The notes: generated by a model not told the origin, from the sequence alone. DNA of 64,000 bases from Bordetella parapertussis (GCA_945861275.1 CAMATZ010000029.1:1-64000), one strand, 5' to 3'; shown: positions 43,313 to 52,323, counted from the first letter of the stretch. Program-made: numbers and translations.

Positions 43313-43335
43313 CGTAACTATCTGTTTTTATTAAA
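43313..43335 (+). promoter_or_regulatory. Copy of the recurrent AT-rich intergenic motif, plus orientation
   Basis: Reads CGTAACTATCTG then TTTTTATTAAA. It matches the site at 10481 at about 18 of 20 core positions. No gene follows on this strand for 3 kb, so it may belong to the divergent region or to a repeat. Confidence 0.4.
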
Positions 43336-43398
43336 TAATTTATATACCTTTCATTTTATTCATGCTGGCATCACGCTGCTGGCACTGCCGACGCAACT

Positions 43399-44358
43399 CT
43401 ACTCCGGCTGTATCCCTGCTTCGCGCATTGCCGCACCCCATATTTGATACTGATCCTTCACCCACGCATCGAGCACTGCGGGCGTTGAACTTTCGCCGGC
43501 AAACGCCTGCTGATCGAGCAGACTGCGGATATCAGAACGTTTCAACGCGGCATTAAATTCGCGGCTGAGCCTGTCTACCACCACCGCCGGTGTGCGCGCG
43601 GGCGCGAACATGCCTGCCCACGGCGTAATTGAGAATTTCGGCATGCCCGCTTCCGCCATGGTCGGCAAATTCGGCAACAGCGGACTGCGCTGGGCAAGTG
43701 CCAGCGCCAGCGCGCGCAAGCGACCTTCACGCAGGTGCGCCGCCACCGTGGCATAGGACGTCATCATTACCTGCACCTGCCCCGAAATCAGATCCACCAC
43801 CGCCGGCGGTTCGCTCTTGTACGGCACATGCAGCATCTTCACGCCCGAGAGTGAACTCATCATCGCCATCATCACGATGCTGCTGGTGTTGCCGCTGGCG
43901 TAGTTGAGTTTGCCGGGATTCGCGCGCGCATGGTCAAACAATTCGCGCAGCGATTTGGCAGGCAGCGTGGGATTCACCGCCAGCAGAAACGTGTAACGCC
44001 CGATCATGGAGATCGGCGCAAAATCCCTGAGCGCGTCGTACGGCGGCTTCTTGCGCAAATGCGGTATGGCGGAAAGCGGACTGTTGGTCGCCATCAGCAG
44101 GGTGTAGCCATCGGCCGGCGCCTTGGCTGCCAGTTCTCCCGCCAGCGCGCCGTCGGCGCCGGGCCGGTTGTCGACGACAAACGTTTGCCCGAGTGACTGC
44201 TGCAACGGTTGCGCGAGAATACGCGTGATGACATCGGTACTGGAACCCGCGGCAAAGGGCACGATGATGCGCACCGGTTTGGTGGGATATTGCGCGTTTG
44301 CAGTGATCGCGCACATACCGAACGTGGCAGCCGCCATTGCTAAAACATATTGTTTCAT
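43399..44358 (-). CDS. Bug/TctC-family periplasmic substrate-binding receptor
   Basis: 319 residues. The signal peptide MKQYVLAMAAATFGMCAITA ends NAQ; the mature start is YPTKPVRIIVPFAAGSSTDV. Family segments: QTFVVDNRPGADGALAGELA, GKLNYASGNTSSIVMMAMMS, LHVPYKSEPPAVVDLISGQV. It is the last of three minus-strand Bug genes in tandem (43399, 44383, 45400), separated by 24 bases from the next. It is more diverged from the other two than they are from each other. The ligand is unknown. Confidence 0.9.
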   Translation of the reverse strand: MKQYVLAMAAATFGMCAITANAQYPTKPVRIIVPFAAGSSTDVITRILAQPLQQSLGQTFVVDNRPGADGALAGELAAKAPADGYTLLMATNSPLSAIPHLRKKPPYDALRDFAPISMIGRYTFLLAVNPTLPAKSLRELFDHARANPGKLNYASGNTSSIVMMAMMSSLSGVKMLHVPYKSEPPAVVDLISGQVQVMMTSYATVAAHLREGRLRALALALAQRSPLLPNLPTMAEAGMPKFSITPWAGMFAPARTPAVVVDRLSREFNAALKRSDIRSLLDQQAFAGESSTPAVLDAWVKDQYQIWGAAMREAGIQPE

Positions 44359-44382
44359 TCGAGCAACCCCGTAAATTCGTTG

Positions 44383-45345
44383 CTAATTCGACGTCACACC
44401 CGTCAGCTTCACCAGTTTCTCGTACTTGTCGTAATCCGCTTTGAGGCGCGCGGCAAATTGCTCCGGCGTCATATACATCGGGTCGAGCGTCTGCCCACTC
44501 ATGATTTTTACCACATCGGGTAGTTCGAGCACTTTCTTCATTTCAGCATTCAAGCGATCGACGATGGCTCGCGGCGTTCCCGAAGCGACGAACGCGCCTA
44601 TCCATGCCACGAATTCATAGCCGGGTACGCCCTCGGCGAGGGCCGGAACATCCGGAAACTGCTTCACGCGTGTCGTCGAGGTGACGCCCACTGCGCGCAG
44701 GCGGCCACTCGGCAAGTGTGGAATCACCGAGCCTATGGTGGCCACCATCGCCTGTACTTCGCCCGAGGCGAGCGCAACCACGGCGGGCCCGCCACCCTTG
44801 AACGGTACGTGTACCATCTGCGTGTTGGTCATTGCATTGATCAGTGCCATGCCCAGATGCACGAAGCTGCCGCTGCCCGACGAACCGTAGACCAACTGAC
44901 CCGGCCGCGCACGCCCCAGCGCAACGAAGTCCTTGACGTTTTTTACCGGCAGCGACGGATGCACAACCAGCATGCCGACCTGCACCGCGAGCGCCGTAAC
45001 GCCAGTGAAATCCTTCAGTGTGTCGTACGGCAGTTTTTTGTAGAGATGCGGATTGGTCACATGCGTGGCGGAATGCACCATGAGCGTGTGGCCATCGGCT
45101 GGCGCCTTTGCCACCATATCCGCGCCGATCGTGCCCGCCGCACCACCGCGATTGTCGATAATGAATTGCTGGCCCAGCTGCTCGCCCAATTTTTGCGCCA
45201 CGATACGCCCGACAATATCATTGGCGCCGCCCGGCGGCCAGGGGATCACCACCCGCACCGGCCTCACGGGATAACTTTGCGCAATGGCAACGCAAGCGCT
45301 CATCACCATCGCCACACTGGTGACTATACGAATACACATTTTCAT
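44383..45345 (-). CDS. Bug/TctC-family periplasmic substrate-binding receptor
   Basis: 320 residues. Signal MKMCIRIVTSVAMVMSACVA ends IAQ; mature start SYPVRPVRVVIPWPPGGAND. Segments: GQQFIIDNRGGAAGTIGADM, ATHVTNPHLYKKLPYDTLKD, HVPFKGGGPAVVALASGEV. It is strongly similar along its length to the receptor at 45400-46374, consistent with tandem duplication. ATG at 45345 after AGAGTGGTGCT. The ligand is unknown. Confidence 0.92.
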   Translation of the reverse strand: MKMCIRIVTSVAMVMSACVAIAQSYPVRPVRVVIPWPPGGANDIVGRIVAQKLGEQLGQQFIIDNRGGAAGTIGADMVAKAPADGHTLMVHSATHVTNPHLYKKLPYDTLKDFTGVTALAVQVGMLVVHPSLPVKNVKDFVALGRARPGQLVYGSSGSGSFVHLGMALINAMTNTQMVHVPFKGGGPAVVALASGEVQAMVATIGSVIPHLPSGRLRAVGVTSTTRVKQFPDVPALAEGVPGYEFVAWIGAFVASGTPRAIVDRLNAEMKKVLELPDVVKIMSGQTLDPMYMTPEQFAARLKADYDKYEKLVKLTGVTSN

Positions 45346-45399
45346 AGCACCACTCTCCAGTCGTTCATTCGTTAACTCGTTTTTACCCCTGCACCGCAG

Positions 45400-46374
45400 T
45401 CAATCAATCGTCGCCCCCGACAGCTTAACCAGCTTCGCATACTTGTCGTTGTCAACTTTCAGGCGCTCGGAAAACTGTTCCGGCGTAATGGACCACGGGT
45501 CCAGCGTCTGCGCCGTCAGAATACGCGCGACGTCGCGATGCTCAAGTGCCTTGCGCGCCTCGCCGTTCAAGCGGTCGACAACAGGCCGTGGCGTAGCCGC
45601 CGGCAGAAACAGCCCCACCCATGCGGTGAAATCGTAGCCGGGCATACCCGCTTCCGCGATGGTCGGTACATCGGGAAATTGTGCTACCCGCTTTGGCGAC
45701 GTAACACCCAACGGCCGCACCTGTTTGGCATTGATCTGCGGCAGCAGCGCGCCGATGGTGGCGATCATAGCCTGCGTCTCGCCGGACGCAATACCAATAG
45801 CGGCCGGACCGCCGCCCTTGTACGGCACATGGATCATGCGGGTACCCGCCATCTGATTTAACAGCGCCATGGCGAGATGCACGTAGCTGCCGTTGCCCGA
45901 TGAACCATAGATGAGATCGCCAGGCCGCGCCTTGGCGAGTGCCAGGAACTCCTTCACGTTTTTCACCGGCAACGACGGATGTATGACCAGTATGCCCACC
46001 TGTATCGCCAGTGGCGTTACCCCGATAAAATCTTTCAGGGCGTCATAGGGCAATTTTTTGTAAAGGTGCGGGTTGGCGACATGCGTCGCCGAAGTCACCA
46101 TGAGGGTATAGCCATCGGGCGGCGTTCGGGCAAACGACTCGGAACCTATGGTCCCAGACGCGCCGCCGCGATTATCAACGACAAACGTCTGGCCAAGCTG
46201 CTCCGACAGCCGCTGTGACAATATGCGGGCAACTATGTCGTTGGAGCCTCCCGGCGGCCACGGCACCAGCACGCGCACGGACTTCGCGGGATAGTTTTGC
46301 GCCCCGGCCACTGCCGTGACGAACAACGGCGCGATCAACGCTGACGCAAGCGCAACAAGTCGAATAACGTTCAA
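45400..46374 (-). CDS. Bug/TctC-family periplasmic substrate-binding receptor
   Basis: 324 residues. The start is the TTG at 46374, preceded by the strong site AGGAGGAGGA. Signal region ALIAPLFVTAVAGAQ; mature start NYPAKSVRVLVPWPPGGSND. Shared blocks with the next receptor: VTSATHVANPHLYKKLPYDA, IHVPYKGGGPAAIGIASGET and FPDVPTIAEAGMPGYDFTAW. Probably recently duplicated with the gene at 44383. The ligand is unknown. Confidence 0.92.
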   Translation of the reverse strand: MNVIRLVALASALIAPLFVTAVAGAQNYPAKSVRVLVPWPPGGSNDIVARILSQRLSEQLGQTFVVDNRGGASGTIGSESFARTPPDGYTLMVTSATHVANPHLYKKLPYDALKDFIGVTPLAIQVGILVIHPSLPVKNVKEFLALAKARPGDLIYGSSGNGSYVHLAMALLNQMAGTRMIHVPYKGGGPAAIGIASGETQAMIATIGALLPQINAKQVRPLGVTSPKRVAQFPDVPTIAEAGMPGYDFTAWVGLFLPAATPRPVVDRLNGEARKALEHRDVARILTAQTLDPWSITPEQFSERLKVDNDKYAKLVKLSGATID

Positions 46375-46504
46375 GAATCCTCCTCCTGCACCGCTTGGGC
46401 GGGTGCAATGTTCGTGGATTATCCCTGCAAAAGCAGTCTGCGCAAAGGCATAAACGCGCTAGAATGATTTACGTTTCACATTTCACGCATCACGCCTCAC
46501 AAAA

Positions 46505-47428
46505 ATGTGTAGAGCTCTCGCCTATCTAGGCCAACCCGTACTGCTCGATACCCTGCTGTTCCAGCCCGACAGCGCGCTGATCCGCCAGTCGTACATGCCC
46601 AAGATGCTGCATATGCTCAACCTAGCCGGCTTTGGCATGCGCGCCTGGGACCGGCGTTCGTTTGACGCCGCAAAACCGTTCAGTTACGCCTCGACATCGC
46701 TGCCGGTATTCGACCGCAACCTGAAAGCACTCGCCGAAAAAATCTACCCCACCTGCGTGCTCGCACATGTGCGCGGTGTTGCCTACTCCACCGACGCCGA
46801 CATCTCGCTGCAAAACGTGCACCCGTTTCAATATCCGGGTTTCAAACTCGCGCTGGCGCACAATGGCGACCTCGCACGCGCGCGTGAAATGAAACCGCTG
46901 CTGCTGCAACACATCAAACCCGATATAGCGATGCGCATCTCGGGCACCACCGACAGCGAATGGATTTACGCTCTGCTCGCTTCGCAACTGGAAAACCCCA
47001 CACAGCAATGCTCTGCCGGTGAACTGGTGAATGCCATGGATCGCACGCTGGCGATCATCCGCGATGTGCGTAGGCAGCTCGGCATTGCCACTTCCTCATC
47101 GGTGAATCTTTTCATCACCACCGGCGAACAACTGGCGGCAGTGCGCTACTGCTTCGACTTCGGCTGTTACCGCACCGAAGACCCCGCCCAAGTACACGAA
47201 GCGAACCTGAACTTTCTAAGCCTGTGGTACACCTCGGGCCGCGAATACGGCTACTACGAGGGCGAATGGAAAATGACCGGCGGCGCCGACACCGCCGATA
47301 CCATCATGATCGCCTCCGAACCACTGACCAAAGACACCTCAACCTGGCTTGAAGTGCCGGAGTATTCGATGATTTATGCGGACACACGGGAGGGCAGTCC
47401 CTGTGTGGAGATTCATTATCTGAGTTAA
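46505..47428 (+). CDS. Class II glutamine amidotransferase
   Basis: 307 residues. The catalytic N-terminal Cys2 follows the initiator (MCRALAYLGQP), as in Ntn hydrolases. Further motifs: LNLAGFGMRAWD, LAHVRGVAYSTDADISLQNV, FQYPGFKLALAHNGDLAR and ISGTTDSEWIYALLASQL. It is of the YafJ/EgtC-like type rather than PurF or GlmS, with no second catalytic domain. The donor/acceptor reaction is unknown. The start ATG at 46505 is set by the Cys requirement. Flanked by Bug genes, divergent from the tandem set and 42 bases upstream of the next. Confidence 0.88.
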   Translation: MCRALAYLGQPVLLDTLLFQPDSALIRQSYMPKMLHMLNLAGFGMRAWDRRSFDAAKPFSYASTSLPVFDRNLKALAEKIYPTCVLAHVRGVAYSTDADISLQNVHPFQYPGFKLALAHNGDLARAREMKPLLLQHIKPDIAMRISGTTDSEWIYALLASQLENPTQQCSAGELVNAMDRTLAIIRDVRRQLGIATSSSVNLFITTGEQLAAVRYCFDFGCYRTEDPAQVHEANLNFLSLWYTSGREYGYYEGEWKMTGGADTADTIMIASEPLTKDTSTWLEVPEYSMIYADTREGSPCVEIHYLS

Positions 47429-47470
47429 ATTCCACATGGAGCGCAATGCTTCGTTTCCAATGGAGGTCTC

Positions 47471-48454
47471 ATGAAATTTCATCGCGCGGCGCTAGCATCA
47501 GCGCTGCTGTGCCCTGTCGCCGCGGTGCATGCCCAAAGCTGGTCGCCGCAAAAGAACGTCGAGATTATCGTGCCCAGCGCGCCCGGCGGCACCAACGACA
47601 AGCTCGCGCGGCAAATGGAACGTACGCTTGCCGCTGGAAAATTCGTGAGCACCAGCCTGACGGTCGTGCACAAAGCGGGCGCCGGTGGCCAGCTAGCCTA
47701 CACCTATCTGGGGCCGCACATGGGTGATCCGCACTACCTGTTGATCGTAGCGCCCACGCTGCTCACCGCGCACATTACCGGCATGAGTAAGTTGAACTAC
47801 TCGGACTTCACGCCGATCGCCTCTATTTTTAACGACCACATGGTGCTCGCCGTCAACACAGCCTCTGCGGTGAAGGTCGGCAAGGACCTGGTGGCGAAGC
47901 TGCGCACGGACCCGCAATCCATGACGTTCGGCTTCACCTCGGCTCTGGGCAATCATCACCACATCGCAGCCGGACTTTTCATGAAGGGTATCGGCGCTGG
48001 CGTACGGGAACTGAAGCCGGTCGTGTTCAAGGGTTCGGCAGAGGCGGTTACCGCGCTGCTCGGCAACCACATCGATTTTGTATCCACCGGCGCCGCCAAC
48101 GCCGTGCCGCACGCCGCCACCGGCAAGCTGCGCATCGTCGGCGTATCAGCCGGTCAGCGCCTGCCCGGAGCGATGGCGGGCGTACCCACCTGGAAGGAAC
48201 AGGGTGTGGACCTGGTATACGGAAGCTGGCGCGCCATCCTTGGGGCCAAAGGCATCGCGCCCGAGCAGGTGGCGTACTGGGAGAACGCATTGCGCCGCGT
48301 CAGCGAAACCCCGGAATGGAAAACGGAGCTCGAGCGCTACTACTGGTCGGACTACTTCGTGGCGGGCGCGGCGCTCAGGAAAAACTTGGCGAAGGAATAT
48401 GCGGATATGAAATCCGTGCTGGTCGAGCTGGGTCTGGCGAGGCAGCAGCCGTAG
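47471..48454 (+). CDS. Bug/TctC-family periplasmic substrate-binding receptor
   Basis: 327 residues. Signal MKFHRAALASALLCPVAAVH ending AQ; mature start SWSPQKNVEIIVPSAPGGTN. The sequence is a distant branch: VVHKAGAGGQLAYTYLGPHM replaces the usual VDNRPGA, and GLGARVREL-like and QQP-end regions differ. Ligand-pocket residues such as SALGNHHHIAAGLFMKG and FKGSAEAVTALLGNHIDFVS are kept. It follows the amidotransferase by 42 bases with GGAGG before the ATG and is probably co-transcribed with it. The ligand is unknown. Confidence 0.85.
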   Translation: MKFHRAALASALLCPVAAVHAQSWSPQKNVEIIVPSAPGGTNDKLARQMERTLAAGKFVSTSLTVVHKAGAGGQLAYTYLGPHMGDPHYLLIVAPTLLTAHITGMSKLNYSDFTPIASIFNDHMVLAVNTASAVKVGKDLVAKLRTDPQSMTFGFTSALGNHHHIAAGLFMKGIGAGVRELKPVVFKGSAEAVTALLGNHIDFVSTGAANAVPHAATGKLRIVGVSAGQRLPGAMAGVPTWKEQGVDLVYGSWRAILGAKGIAPEQVAYWENALRRVSETPEWKTELERYYWSDYFVAGAALRKNLAKEYADMKSVLVELGLARQQP

Positions 48455-48587
48455 GGCGCAATCCCATTGCGCCGGGATTCGTGATTCAATTTACGTGCGG
48501 AGAATTAGGCAGGTGGCGCAATGGGACAAGGGAACACTTGAAGCGAAGCATTGTGCCCTACGTCCTAATCATCCACCAGACCAAAAT

Positions 48588-49775
48588 TCAAGGGTGATTG
48601 CGCAACGAAAGCAGCCGGCGGAAACCGGCGCGCATGGCTGCCAGCTTGCCTGCGTCCTCCGGGCGCGCGTTGGTGTTGGCTATCATTTTTCTCAGGAATA
48701 CCCAGACCAGCAAAACGAAACCCGCCACCAGTGTCGCAATAATGGCGATCATGGCCTTTGCCGGCTTTGATTTACGCTCCGGCGGAAAGGCTTTGTCGAC
48801 CACCTGTATCAACGCGCCCTCCCTCGCCTCGTCCACCTTGGCCAGCTCAAACTGGCGCGCAAACAATTCAAACAGGGTTTCCTGGTATTTGAAGTCGCGA
48901 TACTTTTCGATATAGCCGCCGGCAGGAGATGCATGTTCTGCCCCCGCTTCGCTTTTTTCCAATTGTGTGCGTAGCGCCGCCAGAGCCAGCTGCGCTTGCT
49001 TGAATTCCGGTGCTGACTCGGTAAGATAGCCACGCATCGAGGCCAGCTTGACTTCCTGTACCGTCACTTGCGCCTGCAAACGCGCCACGGTTTCCACCGC
49101 AGCCTTGGGATCGGATTTTAGAGCGTTCGCGCCTACACCAATACCGCCAAGTGCTATTTCCGCCGCAGTCAGCCGCGCCTTGGTTTGCTCAAGCTGACGC
49201 TCAAAGAAGGCGCGGCGCTGCTGCGCTTCCGTCAACGCCAGCGTTCCCATCAAAGTCCGCAGTTCGACAAGGTAGGCGTTGGCGATGTCCGCTGCGCGCT
49301 GTGGTGATTTGTCATCGACCTCCACCGTCAACAAGCCGTCTTTACCGGCGGAGACCCGGGTAGTTGCAGTAAGCGTTTTGCGCACGTCCTCTCGGAACTT
49401 CGTCTCGTAGAGCTCCATCAGCTTGAAGCGATCGATCAAGCGATCAGCCACCACAGCACTCTTGAGTAGCGCCACATATTGATCGGACGGATTCTTGAGC
49501 CCCGCGGCGGAGGAAGCGAGCCCTGATAATGCGCCCAGTTGCGACAGCGCGGCACTGGCAGCGCTTTGCTGCTGCTGCGGCGGAAGAAACGTTGTACGCG
49601 CGGTAAAGGTAGGTGCGATCAAAAACGAGAGGCCGAGCGCCGCCAGTCCGACCGCCAAAGGCCCGAGCACCAGCAGACGCAGGTTTTCGGCGACTACAAC
49701 CCCCAAGTCCAGGAGACTGATTTCATCGTCTTCCGGCGCTGTCGATAAATTATTGGCTAGGGGTGATTCCGGCAT
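48588..49775 (-). CDS. Wzz/Chain-length determinant-type polysaccharide co-polymerase
   Basis: About 395 residues from the ATG at 49775; the start is uncertain (a TTG at 49802 is also in frame). An N-terminal cytoplasmic stretch precedes LRLLVLGPLAVGLAALGLSF (membrane helix near 30-50). A long periplasmic coiled-coil region follows (QQRRAFFERQLEQTKARLTA, ELRTLMGTLALTEAQQ), and a second membrane helix near the end (AMIAIIATLVAGFVLLVWVF) closes the PCP architecture. It should set polysaccharide chain length with an export protein. The SLBB protein is 58 bases upstream on the same strand, so the two work together. Confidence 0.88.
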   Translation of the reverse strand: MPESPLANNLSTAPEDDEISLLDLGVVVAENLRLLVLGPLAVGLAALGLSFLIAPTFTARTTFLPPQQQQSAASAALSQLGALSGLASSAAGLKNPSDQYVALLKSAVVADRLIDRFKLMELYETKFREDVRKTLTATTRVSAGKDGLLTVEVDDKSPQRAADIANAYLVELRTLMGTLALTEAQQRRAFFERQLEQTKARLTAAEIALGGIGVGANALKSDPKAAVETVARLQAQVTVQEVKLASMRGYLTESAPEFKQAQLALAALRTQLEKSEAGAEHASPAGGYIEKYRDFKYQETLFELFARQFELAKVDEAREGALIQVVDKAFPPERKSKPAKAMIAIIATLVAGFVLLVWVFLRKMIANTNARPEDAGKLAAMRAGFRRLLSLRNHP

Positions 49776-49832
49776 GAGGGCAGGGATTAAATTCGATGGC
49801 AACTAGTGTGGCTGTTCGACGCCAACCATCGG

Positions 49833-52211
49833 CTACAAATCTTTCAACACCTTCAACCCCGCGACACCCAGGGCGAACTGATAGAATATCTGCGACCAGT
49901 CTTTCAATTCCTTGGTGAAGCGGAATCTGTCGAGATTTTCGGGCACGACTATGGTGTCGCCTGGCATCAGCCTTTCCCGCTCGATCCTGGAAAACAAAAA
50001 TCCGGACTGACGCTTGCTCAATACCGAACCATCCGCGCGTATCACGTATAAGCTGCCGTTGTCCGCATCTTTGGTGGGGCCGCCGGCTTGAAGCAGATAA
50101 TCGGTCATGCGCTTTTCGGGCCGGTAAATGAATGCATTGGCGTTGTACACCGTGCCTACCACCGAAACGGTGGACGGCGCCGCCGGCACAAAAAAGCGGT
50201 CGCCGTCTTCCAGCCGCAAATCCGGAAGATTGCGCAGTTGCCCCTGCTCCGGCGGCACTTCCAGAACAATGCGCCCGCTCGCCCTGACCTTACGCAACCG
50301 CTGCACCAATGCGAGTTGACCTTCAGCCGCGGTTTTTGCGCTATCCGCCTCGTCCTTGGAAAGCACCGCCTTGCCCGCCAGGTTGCGCTGCACTTCCTGC
50401 TCCATGCGATCCACCGATTCATCCAGCCGCTTCTGCTGCAGGATACGCGTGGATTCACGCTCAAACTCAGCCCCGAACAAATAGGCATTGGGAGACAGCC
50501 CGCCGACGCGGGCAATCAACTGCCGCAGGGTTTCTCCGGGCTGGGCCTGATAGACGCCTGCAACCGCTACTTCACCTTCCAGTTTCACAAACAGCGGTTG
50601 TTTTGCTACTTGAACCACAATGTCGTCTTTGGAGAAGATGGTAATCACATCGCCCGGCTGCAGTTGCACATTGTGCGTCGGATCACTTTCCAGAACGGCC
50701 TTACCCAAATTAAAGGGAATTAACAGGGTCGTAAGATCAGTAAGGTTGAGCCGTTCAATAACCGCGTAATCCCAGTTGACCTCCGGCAGCGAGCGCCGCA
50801 ACTCCGCACGCAGCCTTTCCTGACCAGCGCCTTGTTGACCTGCCTGACCTGCCTGACCTGCCTGACCTGCCTGACCTGCCTGACCTGCCTGACCTGCACC
50901 TTGGGTTCGCGCCGCCTCGCGTAGCCGCGCCTCGTCTCTGTCCTGGCCGGCAATATCTGTCCTAACCGAGAGATTACGTTTGACCCAGTATTCAGGAACG
51001 ATCAAAGCGGCCTTGTCTGGCACCACGTCTTTTACCCGCATGCCGCTGCGCCAAGGGTGTCGTGCCGCCACCGCCACATTGCCGCGCACCGTTACCGCGT
51101 TATCAAAACGCGGGGACAATGGAATGACTTTTACAAAGTCGCCATCCTGAAGCAACTTGTCCAGGCCATCTTTATCAAGATTGAAGTCTTCGACTTTACG
51201 TGTTTTTCTGTCAACGATGCGTTCAACAGCTACCTTCTGCCCGGAAGCTGTAACCGTCAAGCCGCCCGCCAGATCGATTAAATCGGCCAGCCTGGAACGT
51301 CCACGAATTTCATAGATAGCCGGAGAATTAACGCTGCCGGATATCGCCACCAACTGGCCGGTCGGCGGTATGTAAATAACATCTCCCGGCAACAAGCGAA
51401 CGTCTTTTGATTTGTCGCCCTTGAGCAGCAAATCGTACATGTCGAATTCGGTAACCAGCTTGTCACCGCGCTTGACTTGAATCGAGCGCATCGATCCTTT
51501 AACACTGGGACCGCCCGCGGCAAACAAGGCGTTAACCAGGGTGCTCAACGAACTCACAGTGTAGGTGCCAGGGCGCAACGCCTGACCCACTATAAAAATC
51601 TGGATAGAGCGCAACTGACCCATGGTGACTCTAAGGTCAAAATTCGTGAACACCCGGCCTATCGAGCGCTTGATATGCGCTTCGAGGTCCTGAAAACGGA
51701 CGCCCGCGACATTGATGTTACCGATTCTGGGAATGGTAATCGCGCCGTTGCGATCCACCGTGGCACGATAGTCAATATCCACCTGTCCCCAACTGCTGAT
51801 CAATAACTCGTCACCCGGCCCCACGATGTAATCCGGCGTTACGGGAACACGATCCAGCGGCGAGAATGTCGAAGGCACATTCTGAAACAGATTAAACCCA
51901 AACATTGGCAATTCGCGCCCCAGCGACTGCGCCACGAAATCCTGGAATTCGTGGCGCTCGACGGGCGCTGGTTTTTGCACCAATTCAGGGGGCAGCGGTT
52001 TCAGTCCGCGTCCTGTTAAGTCCACGCCTGTCGTTGACGGCAACCCCGGCTCGGTAGCCATCTGCAATACACGGCTGGTGTTGGTGATCAAAGGAATCTG
52101 CGACTGCTGCCCGCCAGCAGTCTGACCTTGCTGTTGCGTCTGATCCTGCTGAGCCACTGCAGGCGACAGAAACCCGGCAAACACTACCAACCAAAGTAAC
52201 CAACGAAACAT
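49833..52211 (-). CDS. SLBB-domain polysaccharide export protein (Wza-like)
   Basis: 792 residues. Signal peptide FRWLLWLVVFAGFLSPAVAQ. The poly-export domain has YIVGPGDELLISSWGQVDID (about 137), followed by SLBB domains with IFIVGQALRPGTYTVSSLST, VISGSVNSPAIYEI-like and VEGEVAVAGVYQAQPGETL segments. No lipobox was seen, so it is probably not a lipoprotein. A low-complexity AGQ stretch at about 438-458 (from seven 9-bp units in the DNA at 50836-50898) lies between SLBB domains. The C-terminus is aromatic. It exports polysaccharide across the outer membrane. The pair has no glycosyltransferases nearby. Confidence 0.88.
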   Translation of the reverse strand: MFRWLLWLVVFAGFLSPAVAQQDQTQQQGQTAGGQQSQIPLITNTSRVLQMATEPGLPSTTGVDLTGRGLKPLPPELVQKPAPVERHEFQDFVAQSLGRELPMFGFNLFQNVPSTFSPLDRVPVTPDYIVGPGDELLISSWGQVDIDYRATVDRNGAITIPRIGNINVAGVRFQDLEAHIKRSIGRVFTNFDLRVTMGQLRSIQIFIVGQALRPGTYTVSSLSTLVNALFAAGGPSVKGSMRSIQVKRGDKLVTEFDMYDLLLKGDKSKDVRLLPGDVIYIPPTGQLVAISGSVNSPAIYEIRGRSRLADLIDLAGGLTVTASGQKVAVERIVDRKTRKVEDFNLDKDGLDKLLQDGDFVKVIPLSPRFDNAVTVRGNVAVAARHPWRSGMRVKDVVPDKAALIVPEYWVKRNLSVRTDIAGQDRDEARLREAARTQGAGQAGQAGQAGQAGQAGQAGQQGAGQERLRAELRRSLPEVNWDYAVIERLNLTDLTTLLIPFNLGKAVLESDPTHNVQLQPGDVITIFSKDDIVVQVAKQPLFVKLEGEVAVAGVYQAQPGETLRQLIARVGGLSPNAYLFGAEFERESTRILQQKRLDESVDRMEQEVQRNLAGKAVLSKDEADSAKTAAEGQLALVQRLRKVRASGRIVLEVPPEQGQLRNLPDLRLEDGDRFFVPAAPSTVSVVGTVYNANAFIYRPEKRMTDYLLQAGGPTKDADNGSLYVIRADGSVLSKRQSGFLFSRIERERLMPGDTIVVPENLDRFRFTKELKDWSQIFYQFALGVAGLKVLKDL
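50836..50898. repeat. 9-bp tandem repeat (seven units, six perfect) in the SLBB gene
   Basis: Unit TGACCTGCC on the plus strand starting at 50836, 50845, 50854, 50863, 50872 and 50881, with a final variant TGACCTGCA at 50890. The unit is a multiple of three, so it adds AGQ triplets without changing frame. Slippage would only change linker length. Confidence 0.9.
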
Positions 52212-52323
52212 ACTGTGAATGCCTGTTAACTTATTGAATTAAAACAATATTTAAGAAATTCTATAGCGGGGACGAAATTGAAAACCACGCGCAATACAGC
52301 AGTTGAATTATACCGCAGATACC

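Noticed and set aside
50836-50898. CRISPR-like repeat array
   Set aside because: The units are 9 bp without spacers and lie in-frame inside a coding gene, so it is a minisatellite.
50836-50898. On/off phase variation by slippage
   Set aside because: The unit is a multiple of three, so unit loss or gain keeps the frame.
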